Positions 25,267 to 33,418 of a DNA stretch of 64,000 bases are shown here, piece after piece. Numbering within the stretch: the stretch's first letter is position 1; each line of letters begins with the position of its first letter. Source of the stretch: JADFRD01 sp913009735. Its GTDB lineage: Bacteria > Fidelibacterota > Marinisomatia > Marinisomatales > TCS55. The stretch spans positions 15,758 to 79,757 of the forward strand of contig CALEPA010000165.1 in the NCBI GenBank assembly GCA_937910355.1, read 5' to 3'. The position numbers and the translations under genes are program-made. The notes beneath the pieces were generated by a model. That model was not told where the DNA came from, ran no database searches, and worked only from the letters and a program-made list of their open reading frames with translations.

Positions 25267-25524
25267 ATGATTAACAAAAAATACATCACTATTCCTGAAC
25301 TGGCAAAGCTTCTCGGGGTCAGCCGCATCGCGATCTACAAACGGGTCAAGAAAGGACAGATCCCTGCCACAAAAATAGGCAGGACTTATGTTATTACAGA
25401 CCAGACAATAGCAAATATCCTTGGCAAGAATGTAACAAAAAGTAGAGAGAAACAGATAGATGCCGCTGTTCGCAAAATTGTGCTGGAATATGGAGAAGTC
25501 CTGAAACAATTGGGCAAAGAATAG
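25267..25524 (+). CDS. HTH (excisionase-fold) antitoxin/regulator of Doc
   Basis: 85 aa from ATG 25267; an upstream TTG (25252) is less likely because AGG at 25256 serves the ATG. The helix-turn-helix reads ITIPELAKLLGVSRIAIYKR (about residues 7-26) and then GQIPATKIGRTYVIT, the winged excisionase-type DNA-binding fold. The C-terminal 35 residues (KQIDAAVRKIVLEYGEVL) form a charged helix suited to wrapping a toxin. The TAG stop overlaps the toxin GTG (TAGTG). It likely represses its own promoter at the GTTAAC array and neutralises Doc. Confidence 0.8.
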   Translation: MINKKYITIPELAKLLGVSRIAIYKRVKKGQIPATKIGRTYVITDQTIANILGKNVTKSREKQIDAAVRKIVLEYGEVLKQLGKE

Positions 25525-25934
25525 TGATTATCATAACCATAGCAGATGTAGAATATCTTGCATTCCGGCTTGCCAAAGAGCATCTTTCTTTTAATGAACC
25601 AATACCTGACTTCTCTACCCGTTTTCCAAATGTGCTTGAGAGTTGTGTATTGACCCCATTTCAGAAATTTTCTGGAAAGGCTTTGTATCCAACACTAATC
25701 GGTAAGGCCAGTATTCTTTTCTATCTTATGATCAAAAACCATCCTTTCCAGAATGGTAACAAAAGAATCGCCATAACCGCCTTACTCACGTTCTTGTATA
25801 GCAACGATAAATGGCTGAAGGCTGATACCCAGGAATTGTATAATTTCACAGTCTGGGTAGCACAGAGCCCATCACAGTTCAAAGAACAAGTCGTTTCAGC
25901 TATACAGATGTTCCTTCGAGACCATACCTGTTAG
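25524..25934 (+). CDS. doc: Doc-type (Fic family) toxin
   Basis: 136 aa. The Fic core motif is HPFQNGNKRIA (residues 73-83). Doc enzymes phosphorylate EF-Tu at a threonine and stop translation. The Asp found in phage P1 Doc (HxFxDANKR) is Asn here, a variant I have not seen proven active or inactive. N-terminal I-x-D-V-EYLAFRLAK and the C-terminal helix match the death-on-curing group. It starts with GTG overlapping the antitoxin stop by one base, the expected layout of a type II system. Confidence 0.85.
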   Translation: MIIITIADVEYLAFRLAKEHLSFNEPIPDFSTRFPNVLESCVLTPFQKFSGKALYPTLIGKASILFYLMIKNHPFQNGNKRIAITALLTFLYSNDKWLKADTQELYNFTVWVAQSPSQFKEQVVSAIQMFLRDHTC

Positions 25935-25975
25935 ACCAACAATGGTGATTTGAATCAAAAGTTTTTGTGTATTGA

Positions 25976-26334
25976 CACAGTATAGCTTTAACACATCAAA
26001 TAGAAAAAAATAAAAAGCGCATTTTTAGAAAAAAGAATCCAACCTCCCTGAAATCAGATATTGATTCGATTGATTCGATTGGGTCGATTCTTGAACTATT
26101 TTATTCAAATTTAAACATTCGGCTTGATGGAGTTCCCCCACATTTATTATTACGATCATTGTTTTTTTCATATGGCGTTATTCTTTTTGTTGGCATTTTT
26201 TTGATAGATGCAACTAAAAATAATTTAAAAAGCGCCAATCAATTCGACTTTATGTTTTTAGTATAGGTGCATTTTTTGTAACCTCGCCAGGATTAAATCG
26301 CTGGAAAAGATTCAATATGCATGCTGGGTTATGA
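25976..26334 (+). pseudogene. decayed membrane-protein fragment
   Basis: There is no start codon, but the frame after the stop at 25973 is open and protein-like: IGSILELFYSNLNI, then LLLRSLFFSYGVILFVGIFLI, a plausible membrane helix. It is cut by TAG at 26264. Moving one base to the other frame continues with IGAFFVTSPGLNRWKRFNM until TGA at 26332. A single frameshift would join the two. I cannot name the parent. The remainder of the 686-base gap (to 26620) holds a possible 34-aa frame at 26331-26435 and nothing else recognisable. Confidence 0.35.
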
Positions 26335-26620
26335 GCAAGAATATTAAAAAGCCTGAAAGACACTCAAAGAAACAAGCAAAACGCGGACTTACCGTTGCTT
26401 CTATCAATACCCGGTTGTTGTTTACAGAAAATTAGAATTTTATATATTTAGTTTATTTATTAAAGTGCATAACCAATCGCTTCACGCCGACCCTAAACGG
26501 GTACAATGATTTTGAGCTTGGCCTAACCCGATGAGTTTCATTAGCTCATAAACTGTTGTAACCGATAAAATCTGGGCAAATTAACTCATCATTATATATA
26601 GAAATACAATAACGGCTTTC

Positions 26621-27595
26621 ATGAAAGCTGTCTGCGGAACGCTTCTGTGCATTGTTATTGGAGTATGTGCATTATTCTTTTCAGAATACATTCCCATCGG
26701 CGCCGTTGTTATTGCAATTCTTTTGGGAATGATTGTTGGCAATACCATCGAACTTGGCGAAATAGTGACAAAAGGAGTTACCTTCAGCGAGAGACATATT
26801 TTATCGTTCGCAATAGCATTGTTGGGTGTTGATTTAAATTTTGTCATTTTGAGAGAATTGGGTTATAAGTCAATCCTAATAATCATTGCTGCAATGGCAG
26901 TAACTATATTTTCATCTATTGTATTTGCCAAAATATTCAAGTTCAAAAAAAGATTTGCTCTTCTGCTTGGCATTGGCAATGGTATTTGTGGAAGTTCGGC
27001 AATTGCCGCAACGAAACAAATAATAGGCGCCAATGAAGAAGAAGTCGGGCTGTCAATAGCTATTGTGAATTTTTTAGGTACAATCGGCATTTTTCTGCTC
27101 CCATTTATTGGTACTGTTCTCTTGGGCTTTTCAGAAATAAACTCCGGCATTCTTATTGGGAATACTTTGGCAGCTGTTGGACAGGTGATAGCAGCAGGCT
27201 TTTCAGTAAGTGAAGCTTCCGGACAAACAGCAACTATTATAAAAATGGTAAGAATTCTAATGATAAGCCCTGTTGTCTTCATTCTTATTCTTACTTTTTC
27301 AAGAAAATTTTTAAAACATGGTAGTGGGATAAAATCAAATGGTATCCCATTATTTATTGTTGGATTTATTTTATTTTCTTTTATTCCTAATTTTGAGTTG
27401 CTGCCCGAAGTATACATAAGAACTATAAGCAAAATAAGCCGCTATGCTCTTATTGTTGCAATGGCTGGAATTGGATTGAAAATAACGATTGGAAGTGTTT
27501 TAAAAAATGGAAAGTCGGCTTTATTAATCGGGGGCTTGATATTCCTTCTGCAAATAGTATTCAGCAGCAGCATGATATTCCTTTTTTGGAAATAG
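26621..27595 (+). CDS. YeiH/UPF0324 family putative sulfate exporter-like membrane protein
   Basis: 324 aa with about ten hydrophobic helices. Family motifs are GNGICGSSAIAATKQII (about residues 123-139), NFLGTIGIFLLPFIG, GNTLAAVGQVIAAG (about 180-193) and the late AMAGIGLKITI. The family is annotated as putative sulfate exporters; direct evidence for the substrate is thin. No Shine-Dalgarno is visible, and the first helix starts right at the ATG, so a few N-terminal residues may be missing. It stands alone in the plasticity zone. Confidence 0.8.
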   Translation: MKAVCGTLLCIVIGVCALFFSEYIPIGAVVIAILLGMIVGNTIELGEIVTKGVTFSERHILSFAIALLGVDLNFVILRELGYKSILIIIAAMAVTIFSSIVFAKIFKFKKRFALLLGIGNGICGSSAIAATKQIIGANEEEVGLSIAIVNFLGTIGIFLLPFIGTVLLGFSEINSGILIGNTLAAVGQVIAAGFSVSEASGQTATIIKMVRILMISPVVFILILTFSRKFLKHGSGIKSNGIPLFIVGFILFSFIPNFELLPEVYIRTISKISRYALIVAMAGIGLKITIGSVLKNGKSALLIGGLIFLLQIVFSSSMIFLFWK

Positions 27596-27730
27596 AACAG
27601 AAATAAACATATAACAAATTGTTTTACGAAACAGTAAACTGCCGACGAGTTTCAACGTTATTTTTCATAAAACAAATTTGTAGTATAAAGCTAAAAAAGT
27701 ATAATTTCCCGTCTCACTTCCTTAATCAAA

Positions 27731-27861
27731 ATGGCTGACACGTATAAATACGATTATTCAAAACCTATACCCGGGTATGCACAAAACTCGCTTGGGATAG
27801 TATTTTTATGCTGCCAACCGAAGAATTTAAAACGCTGTACAAATATACAGTCGCAGATTGA
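27731..27861 (+). pseudogene. small frameshifted gene abutting the FGGY kinase
   Basis: From ATG 27731 the sequence reads MADTYKYDYSKPIPGYAQNS; after a one-base shift it continues WDSIFMLPTEEFKTLYKY and ends TVAD at TGA 27859-27861. Each half looks like real protein while neither frame holds both. The TGA overlaps the TTG start of the kinase (TTGA), as in coupled genes, so a small partner or the tail of a larger gene may have been lost. I recognise no family. Confidence 0.35.
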
Positions 27862-29315
27862 TTGTGCCGGTTTCTTCCGGTAATACCTATTTTCTTGTCA
27901 TTGATCAAGGCACTTCATCCACGAAGTGCTTTTTGTTTGATTCGAACAATGATGTTGTGTTTACCCGCCGAATCAAGCATCAACTTTTCCGGCCAAAACC
28001 GCATCATGTAGAATGTGATGCGCTGGAAATTGCAGACGCCTGCAATACTCTGATTCGGGAATGCGTACAATATGTTGAAGAAAACGCAGCCATTATTCAC
28101 AGCGCCGGTTTAGCTGTACAGCGCTCTACGTTCTTATTTTGGGATAAGAAAACCGCAAAGCCAATTACGCCTGCATTAAGTTGGCAGGATGGCCGGGCTC
28201 AAGATATTGTTAGAGAATTTCAGGATGATGCTGAATGGATTTTTGAAAAAACCGGCACGCCATTGAGCGCCCATTTTGGCGGAGCGAAATTCCTCCACCT
28301 CGTTAGAAAAAATTCCAAATTGCAACGGGGGGTGAATGAAGGCAATCTCTGGTTTGGATCCTTAAGCGCTTTTCTCACTCACGCCCTCACCGGAACAGCC
28401 GCCATAGATCATTCCATTGCTTGCCGATCCCAATTATTGGATTTGAAATCACGGATTTGGGATGAACAATTGTGTAATTTATTCCAGATTCCGTTATCCT
28501 CATTACCGCCACTCGTGCCCTCTTTCCATTCTTTTGGTGCCATAACTATAGAGAATACAACGATTCCCCTAAAAATTGTTATGGGCGACCAACAAGCAGC
28601 ATTAATCGGACAAGGGGGGTGGGAGACCAATACTCTTGCGCTCAATTTCGGTACGTCCGGTTCTGTGCAATACAATACAGGGCAAACTGCCTTAATGGTA
28701 GACGGTTTGATCAGTAGTGTCTTATTTTCAGATGATCAGCATTCCCTCTATATGGTAGAGGGAACTATTAATGCTTGTAATTCGCTTTTTTACTGGCTGG
28801 AAGATGAGCTGAATATTTCCCACAAAGATATGCACTGGCATAAACGCTGTGTTGCCACGGAAACAACCGGTGTATTCATTCCCGGTTTTATGGGAATAGC
28901 GGCGCCCTATTGGAAAAGCGCCGTGGACACACAGCGAATAGGTTTGGATAGCGCGAGCAATAATGAGATAATCCGCGCTGCAATGGAATCTATAGGATTT
29001 CTTACATTAGATATTATTGAACGGTTGGATATTCATAATCATATGCCCGATCTATTAACAGCAAGCGGTGGGGGCGGCAGACCTCCGCTTCTTCAGTTCA
29101 TTGCAGATTTATTGGGTATTCCCGTAGGCCATTCATCCATGAAAGACCGTACAGCTTTTGGGGTCTATTATCTTCTTAAAAAATATACCGGTGAAACCGT
29201 TGAAATTTCCGGTACGGATTGTGATATGATTTTCGAACCGGCGATGGAGGATGAATTGAAAAAAGAAAAAATAAGGTGCTGGCGGTCAGCGCTAAAAATT
29301 ATTGGTTTATCTTAA
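27858..29315 (+). CDS. FGGY-family carbohydrate kinase
   Basis: 485 aa. Phosphorylates a sugar or polyol such as glycerol or xylulose. The phosphate-1 motif FLVIDQGTSSTK (about residues 12-23), ALSWQDGRAQDIV, the adenosine-side motif LNFGTSGSVQ (about 255-264) and ASGGGGRPPLLQFIADLLG near residue 400 are typical. The frame has no ATG at the 5' end; TTG 27858 or GTG 27864 must serve. It overlaps the convergent YdeI gene by 9 bases. The specific substrate is unclear because no transporter or dehydrogenase lies alongside. Confidence 0.88.
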   Translation: MIVPVSSGNTYFLVIDQGTSSTKCFLFDSNNDVVFTRRIKHQLFRPKPHHVECDALEIADACNTLIRECVQYVEENAAIIHSAGLAVQRSTFLFWDKKTAKPITPALSWQDGRAQDIVREFQDDAEWIFEKTGTPLSAHFGGAKFLHLVRKNSKLQRGVNEGNLWFGSLSAFLTHALTGTAAIDHSIACRSQLLDLKSRIWDEQLCNLFQIPLSSLPPLVPSFHSFGAITIENTTIPLKIVMGDQQAALIGQGGWETNTLALNFGTSGSVQYNTGQTALMVDGLISSVLFSDDQHSLYMVEGTINACNSLFYWLEDELNISHKDMHWHKRCVATETTGVFIPGFMGIAAPYWKSAVDTQRIGLDSASNNEIIRAAMESIGFLTLDIIERLDIHNHMPDLLTASGGGGRPPLLQFIADLLGIPVGHSSMKDRTAFGVYYLLKKYTGETVEISGTDCDMIFEPAMEDELKKEKIRCWRSALKIIGLS

Positions 29316-29870
29316 ACCAAGCTTTTTTCCCTTTTCCAAAAGTTGAATAGACTCACTGATTCGATTTTCTATAGTCTCTTGCCGTTTTGCAACTCTTATC
29401 CAACCAATGAATTGTTTCTGATAGGTAGGCGCTAATTGCGCGAAGAATTCTTTTGCTTTTCTGTTATCATTCAGTGCTTTCTTAAAATCTTCTGGTAAGT
29501 CATAATTTATTGTGGGTCTATCGATTTCGTCCCAAAACCCGTTTTTTTGAGCGGCTTTTATTTTTAAAAGTCCAACATTAGTCATTCGACCACTTTTTAT
29601 TAATCTCTCAACCCGTTTTTTATTTGATGGTGACCATTTACTACGATTCTTCCTGGGAGTAAATTTTCTGACGAATCTCTTTTCATCGATTTTTTTAATG
29701 ATGCTATCGATCCAACCAAAACACAGGGCTTCTTCAACAGCGGATTTGTAATCCAATGTAGATCTTATATTATTTTTGTAGAATATTAACCAAAGTTCCG
29801 TTTCTTTATCATGGTTTGATTTTAACCATGTTCTCCATTCCTGTGGAGTTTTGAAATAAAGCGATTTCAC
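29307..29870 (-). CDS. YdeI/OmdA family protein
   Basis: 187 aa. Begins LYFKTPQEWRTWLKSNHDKE and includes ALCFGWIDSIIKKID (about residues 47-61), FTPRKNRSKWSPSNKKRVE and the C-terminal GWIRVAKRQETIENRI block, all diagnostic for the YdeI (DUF1801-related) family, reported in connection with bacteriocin or polymyxin tolerance. Encoded 15 bases after a GNAT gene and next to a truncated aminotransferase, so it probably arrived with that insertion. Soluble and cytoplasmic; molecular role unknown. Confidence 0.82.
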   Translation of the reverse strand: MKSLYFKTPQEWRTWLKSNHDKETELWLIFYKNNIRSTLDYKSAVEEALCFGWIDSIIKKIDEKRFVRKFTPRKNRSKWSPSNKKRVERLIKSGRMTNVGLLKIKAAQKNGFWDEIDRPTINYDLPEDFKKALNDNRKAKEFFAQLAPTYQKQFIGWIRVAKRQETIENRISESIQLLEKGKKLGLR

Positions 29871-29885
29871 GTAATCATCTTTTAC

Positions 29886-30380
29886 TTACAAGCTTGCGAC
29901 CATTGTCCAAGAAGTACCAGATATACCGATTTTTTCAAAACCAAGTTTTTCATAAAGTTTTCGAGAAGGATTTTCTGGTTCAACACTTAAACTGATTTTT
30001 CTTATTCTCAATTTTTTAGCATGCATCATAGTTCTCTTCATTAATTCTGTACCAATACCTTGACTTCTCATTTCTGGTATCAATGCTATTCCAATCTCAG
30101 GCGTTTTTTCGTTAATAAAACCATATGAATGATTTTCATTTGTCCAGAACCTATACCAGATTGCTCCAATGAGTTGATTGTGTTCATTTATAGCAATTAG
30201 AGAAAAATCTCCATTTTGATTATCCCATTCTTTGAATATTTTTGATATATCCGGATTCAAAAACAGTTCATTTAAAGAAGGTCTAATTTTAGGTTGATTC
30301 CAAAAAACAGCTTCGTAAAGCATTTCTTCCAAAAAAGGTACATCTTTTAAATCTCCCAATCTATATTGAATTTTACTCAT
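29886..30380 (-). CDS. GNAT family N-acetyltransferase
   Basis: 164 aa. Acetyl-CoA-binding motif A reads RSQGIGTELMKRTM (about residues 109-122), preceded by PEIGIALIPE and followed by KISLSVEPENPSRKLYEKLGFEKIG, the classic GNAT C-terminal half. The acceptor cannot be predicted. ATAAGG lies about 15 bases before the ATG. The start overlaps the stop of the aminotransferase stump (ATGA), which is probably accidental, since the junction between old and new DNA lies just upstream. Confidence 0.88.
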   Translation of the reverse strand: MSKIQYRLGDLKDVPFLEEMLYEAVFWNQPKIRPSLNELFLNPDISKIFKEWDNQNGDFSLIAINEHNQLIGAIWYRFWTNENHSYGFINEKTPEIGIALIPEMRSQGIGTELMKRTMMHAKKLRIRKISLSVEPENPSRKLYEKLGFEKIGISGTSWTMVASL

Positions 30381-30616
30381 TCAATTTCTATTGCCTTATA
30401 ACTGTTTATATGTTTACAAATATATTTTTCAATGCCCAGAGCATCCCGGGCTTCCTTTAAATATTTGTACACGTCCCGCGTCATGAATTCAACGAGCTGA
30501 CGTTCCAATTTTTCCTGCCAGCGTTGATATTCCTCAAATACCGGTTTCGGACAGGCGCCAAAAGAGCCGTGGTTGAGAAAAGTAATTGCAGGATTTAAAA
30601 GATAAAGGTCTTTCAC
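30377..30616 (-). pseudogene. N-terminal stump of a class V aminotransferase (isopenicillin-N epimerase-like)
   Basis: 79 aa beginning with GTG. Residues 1-61 (LLNPAITFLNHGSFGACPKP, then EYQRWQEKLERQLVEF and LKEARDALG) match the start of PLP-dependent isopenicillin-N epimerase-like enzymes, normally about 380-400 aa. After ALG the sequence switches abruptly to IEKYICKHINSYKAIEIE and stops. The PLP lysine and the whole large domain are missing, and no remaining part lies downstream. Truncated by insertion or deletion at about 30430; non-functional. Confidence 0.75.
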
Positions 30617-30678
30617 AAACTACTTTGCCAATGCGGCATAAGTAGAGCAGGAATCCACTTTCGAAGGACACTCATTTA

Positions 30679-32019
30679 TTATTTCGCCAGAGCCCCCATG
30701 GGGTCCCAAGGAGGCAGTACAACGGGTTCTTTTTGATATACAGAAAATTCGTCTTTGGTGATATAATTTTTATGAACCACCACTTCATAATTATATTCAT
30801 CAAACCAGGAATCAGTCATAATATCGTAGCCTTTGTCTCCGCGTTTGTCTCCCCAACTATTTTCAACCCGCCATTTCCCGGGACGCCCCTTCCTGTCCAG
30901 ATCGACACCTGTAAACAGCATAGCATGTGTCATTTGGCTGTCTCCAAATTCCAATCGATCAGCCTTTGTCATGGGAAAATCCGTACTGTAAAATAATTCG
31001 TAATCGAAAATGTCCATGTCCATAACACCCAGATTGCGATGAAAATGCTTTCCCACGTCACACCCAAACCATACAGGATGATCATCTTTAATGGATGAAG
31101 CAGCCGTCTCTTTCAAACGTTCTGAGGGCAGGTTAAGATAGCGAACGATTTCACCTCCAACTACATTGCCTAAATAATCCACCGTGTAGACTTCATTAAA
31201 CGTTTTATTCGACATGGGACAATTAATCAGACACACATAATCCTTTAGATTTAATCCAACATGATCTTCGAAAAATATCTTCGGTGTTAAATTCTCAAAG
31301 CGATGGAACTTTTTGTCTTTATCACGTATCTGCCAGTCAAATTTTTCCGGCGGCGTTCCCAGACTAATGGTTAACATTTGGTATACGGTGCGCAGCATAT
31401 TATCTTTCATCGCCCTGAGTTCTTTGATATTTGCCCTTTTTTCATGAGCCGTGCGCAAGTCTTTTGCGAACCCCCGGAGTTTACGCGTGATCATTCGATT
31501 CATGCGCATCGACTGACTGGACTGGTAACTTTCCGGCATTTCTGATTGGGGAAGCACTCCGTATTTTTCGATTAAATTGGTAAACATGTGCCACTGGCCG
31601 CCATCCTGTACAGGATCCGTAAGCAGATGCATAATGAGACGTCCGTCTTTGGGTTCATTGACTGTTTTGATGATATTTTCCAGAAAGTAATTGGATTTCT
31701 CCAGTTTATCACAAAACATGAAATAATTCTGACTGAATTCGAACTGCTTAATATTATATTTACGCCCAAGGTAGATCCGAAATAGATTCAGTCCCGCAAA
31801 CCCCCAGCAGCGACCACTTGATTTTTGGCTGGTCACTTTCATCTGACCTGAAACCATTTCAGAGAAAGTGTGATCAATTTTGCGAAAGGCTTCCCAATCC
31901 ATCGCCAGGTCCATCACGTCCCCCCGGACTGCAGCATTTCGCGCCAGACGAATATGGGGATTCCCGTTAGCAAATTTGCGATAGGCTTTGATGTTTTTAA
32001 ATAGAATATTTGAATTCAT
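30679..32019 (-). CDS. pepC: aminopeptidase C / bleomycin hydrolase (peptidase C1B)
   Basis: 446 aa papain-fold cytoplasmic aminopeptidase. The catalytic Cys is in QKSSGRCWGFAG (Cys71), the His in QMTHAMLFTG and the Asn in WRVENSWG. Length and motif order are normal for PepC. The C-terminus (PPWDPMGALAK) would reach into the active site and set aminopeptidase activity, as known for bleomycin hydrolases. It follows a DJ-1 gene by 16 bases on the same strand. Confidence 0.93.
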   Translation of the reverse strand: MNSNILFKNIKAYRKFANGNPHIRLARNAAVRGDVMDLAMDWEAFRKIDHTFSEMVSGQMKVTSQKSSGRCWGFAGLNLFRIYLGRKYNIKQFEFSQNYFMFCDKLEKSNYFLENIIKTVNEPKDGRLIMHLLTDPVQDGGQWHMFTNLIEKYGVLPQSEMPESYQSSQSMRMNRMITRKLRGFAKDLRTAHEKRANIKELRAMKDNMLRTVYQMLTISLGTPPEKFDWQIRDKDKKFHRFENLTPKIFFEDHVGLNLKDYVCLINCPMSNKTFNEVYTVDYLGNVVGGEIVRYLNLPSERLKETAASSIKDDHPVWFGCDVGKHFHRNLGVMDMDIFDYELFYSTDFPMTKADRLEFGDSQMTHAMLFTGVDLDRKGRPGKWRVENSWGDKRGDKGYDIMTDSWFDEYNYEVVVHKNYITKDEFSVYQKEPVVLPPWDPMGALAK

Positions 32020-32035
32020 TTCTTCATCCTTTCGT

Positions 32036-32596
32036 TCATGATTTTATACAATTAAATAATATACCTTGATTTATTTCCTCTATTTTCTTTGATCCAAATA
32101 ATGCGGCGACAAGTTCATAAGCAAACTCCATAGCAGAACCGCACGCCTGGCCTGTAATGATTTTGCCGTCTACGATTACCCGAGATCCTTGATGATCTGC
32201 TGAAATAATTTTATGAGCTGATGATGGGTGTGAAGTCACTTTTCTTTTTGAAATTACTCCAGCTTTTTCCAAAACAATCGGAGCAGCGCAGATTGCCGCT
32301 ATGAACTTTTCCCGGTTTGCAGCTTTTTGGATCACTTTTACTACATATTTATTTTCAGAAAGATTCGATGCGCCCGGCATTCCTCCGGGTAGGGCAATCA
32401 TATCCCAATCTTTATTTACTTCATCTTCCATAACGCTGTCAGTAACCATCGGAATTCCATGAGAACCGGTAACATTACGTTTTATTATACCGGCGGTTGT
32501 GACGCTTGCTCCGGCTCTGCGTAAAATATCTATAATAGTGACTGCTTCAATTTCTTCAAAACCTTCCGCTAATGGAACCAGAACGTGTTTAGACAT
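32036..32596 (-). CDS. DJ-1/PfpI family protein (YajL/DJ-1 type)
   Basis: 186 aa. Contains LVPLAEGFEEIEAVTIIDIL at the N-terminus, LPGGMPGASNL (about residues 69-79) and the reactive-cysteine elbow FIAAICAAPIVLEKAGV (about 93-109). This DJ-1 subgroup is linked to handling of glyoxal-damaged or oxidised molecules; exact activity is debated. Located just before pepC in the same direction. Confidence 0.9.
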   Translation of the reverse strand: MSKHVLVPLAEGFEEIEAVTIIDILRRAGASVTTAGIIKRNVTGSHGIPMVTDSVMEDEVNKDWDMIALPGGMPGASNLSENKYVVKVIQKAANREKFIAAICAAPIVLEKAGVISKRKVTSHPSSAHKIISADHQGSRVIVDGKIITGQACGSAMEFAYELVAALFGSKKIEEINQGILFNCIKS

Positions 32597-32695
32597 GGAT
32601 CATTTCTCCTGTTCGATCACACATAATTCAACCGATGTCAGATCTACATTTTCTTTTATTCCTGAAATAATACAATTCATAATTTTATTGTTCCA

Positions 32696-33418
32696 TTATT
32701 GATAAATCAAATCAGTGATTTTGTTTCGTACCAGTTCCCTTAACGAATCCAAATCCATATCTTTATATTCTTCCCAGGTTATTAACTCTCCAAATCTTAT
32801 TGTTAGAATCCCAGGTCTTAGTCTCCAGTCCATTTTCTTTTTTGCTTTATATGCTCCTATTAAACCCACGGGTACAATCGTGACGCCTGTATTCATCGCA
32901 ACATGAAACGCCCCTTTTTTAAATGGCCCCATTTTTCCTGAAAGCGTGCGGGTTCCTTCCGGGGATATGATAAATGAAATGCCGTTGCGAATTGCTTCTT
33001 CAGCCATATCAAGGCTATGGATAGCATCATCCAGTTTCTTTCTTTTAATCGGGATAGCGCCATATCGCTTAATTAAAAATCCCCAGACTGGATATGAAAA
33101 TTGAAAATTGGCTCCAACCGCTGTGATATAATGTTTAACCGAACCCGCAAGCATAAATGGATCAAACATTGATTCATGATTAAATAAATAAAGGTATGGC
33201 TGACCTTTTTTATTAGGAATATTGCCTTCTATTTGCAACCATTGTCCTGCAGTGACCATCATGATACGGCATGCAACGCGAACGAATGGAAACAGGGTAA
33301 TGGGATTTATAAATAATCTTAATAATAAATAGATACCAACCAATAATAGAAATACCAGAATAGCCAGTGGCCACAGTATTAAGGATATGATTGTTTTAAA
33401 CACACCAACTCTTTTCAT
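32696..33418 (-). CDS. plsC: 1-acyl-sn-glycerol-3-phosphate acyltransferase
   Basis: 240 aa. Adds the second acyl chain to make phosphatidic acid. An N-terminal membrane helix (about residues 10-32) is followed by the H-x4-D motif NHESMFDPF (about 78-86) and the substrate motif SPEGTRTLSGKMG. A KKGAFHVAMNTGVTIVPV segment completes the family pattern. The start overlaps the end of mutY by 23 bases. A gap of 99 bases to the DJ-1 gene shows no clear signal. Confidence 0.92.
   Translation of the reverse strand: MKRVGVFKTIISLILWPLAILVFLLLVGIYLLLRLFINPITLFPFVRVACRIMMVTAGQWLQIEGNIPNKKGQPYLYLFNHESMFDPFMLAGSVKHYITAVGANFQFSYPVWGFLIKRYGAIPIKRKKLDDAIHSLDMAEEAIRNGISFIISPEGTRTLSGKMGPFKKGAFHVAMNTGVTIVPVGLIGAYKAKKKMDWRLRPGILTIRFGELITWEEYKDMDLDSLRELVRNKITDLIYQ

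Noticed and set aside
26466..27665. attC-like sequences (ATAACCAATCGC at about 26469, ATAACAAATTG...CGTTAT at about 27610)
   Set aside because: They begin like integron recombination sites, but the required paired arms and GTTRRRY core are incomplete and no integrase is present.
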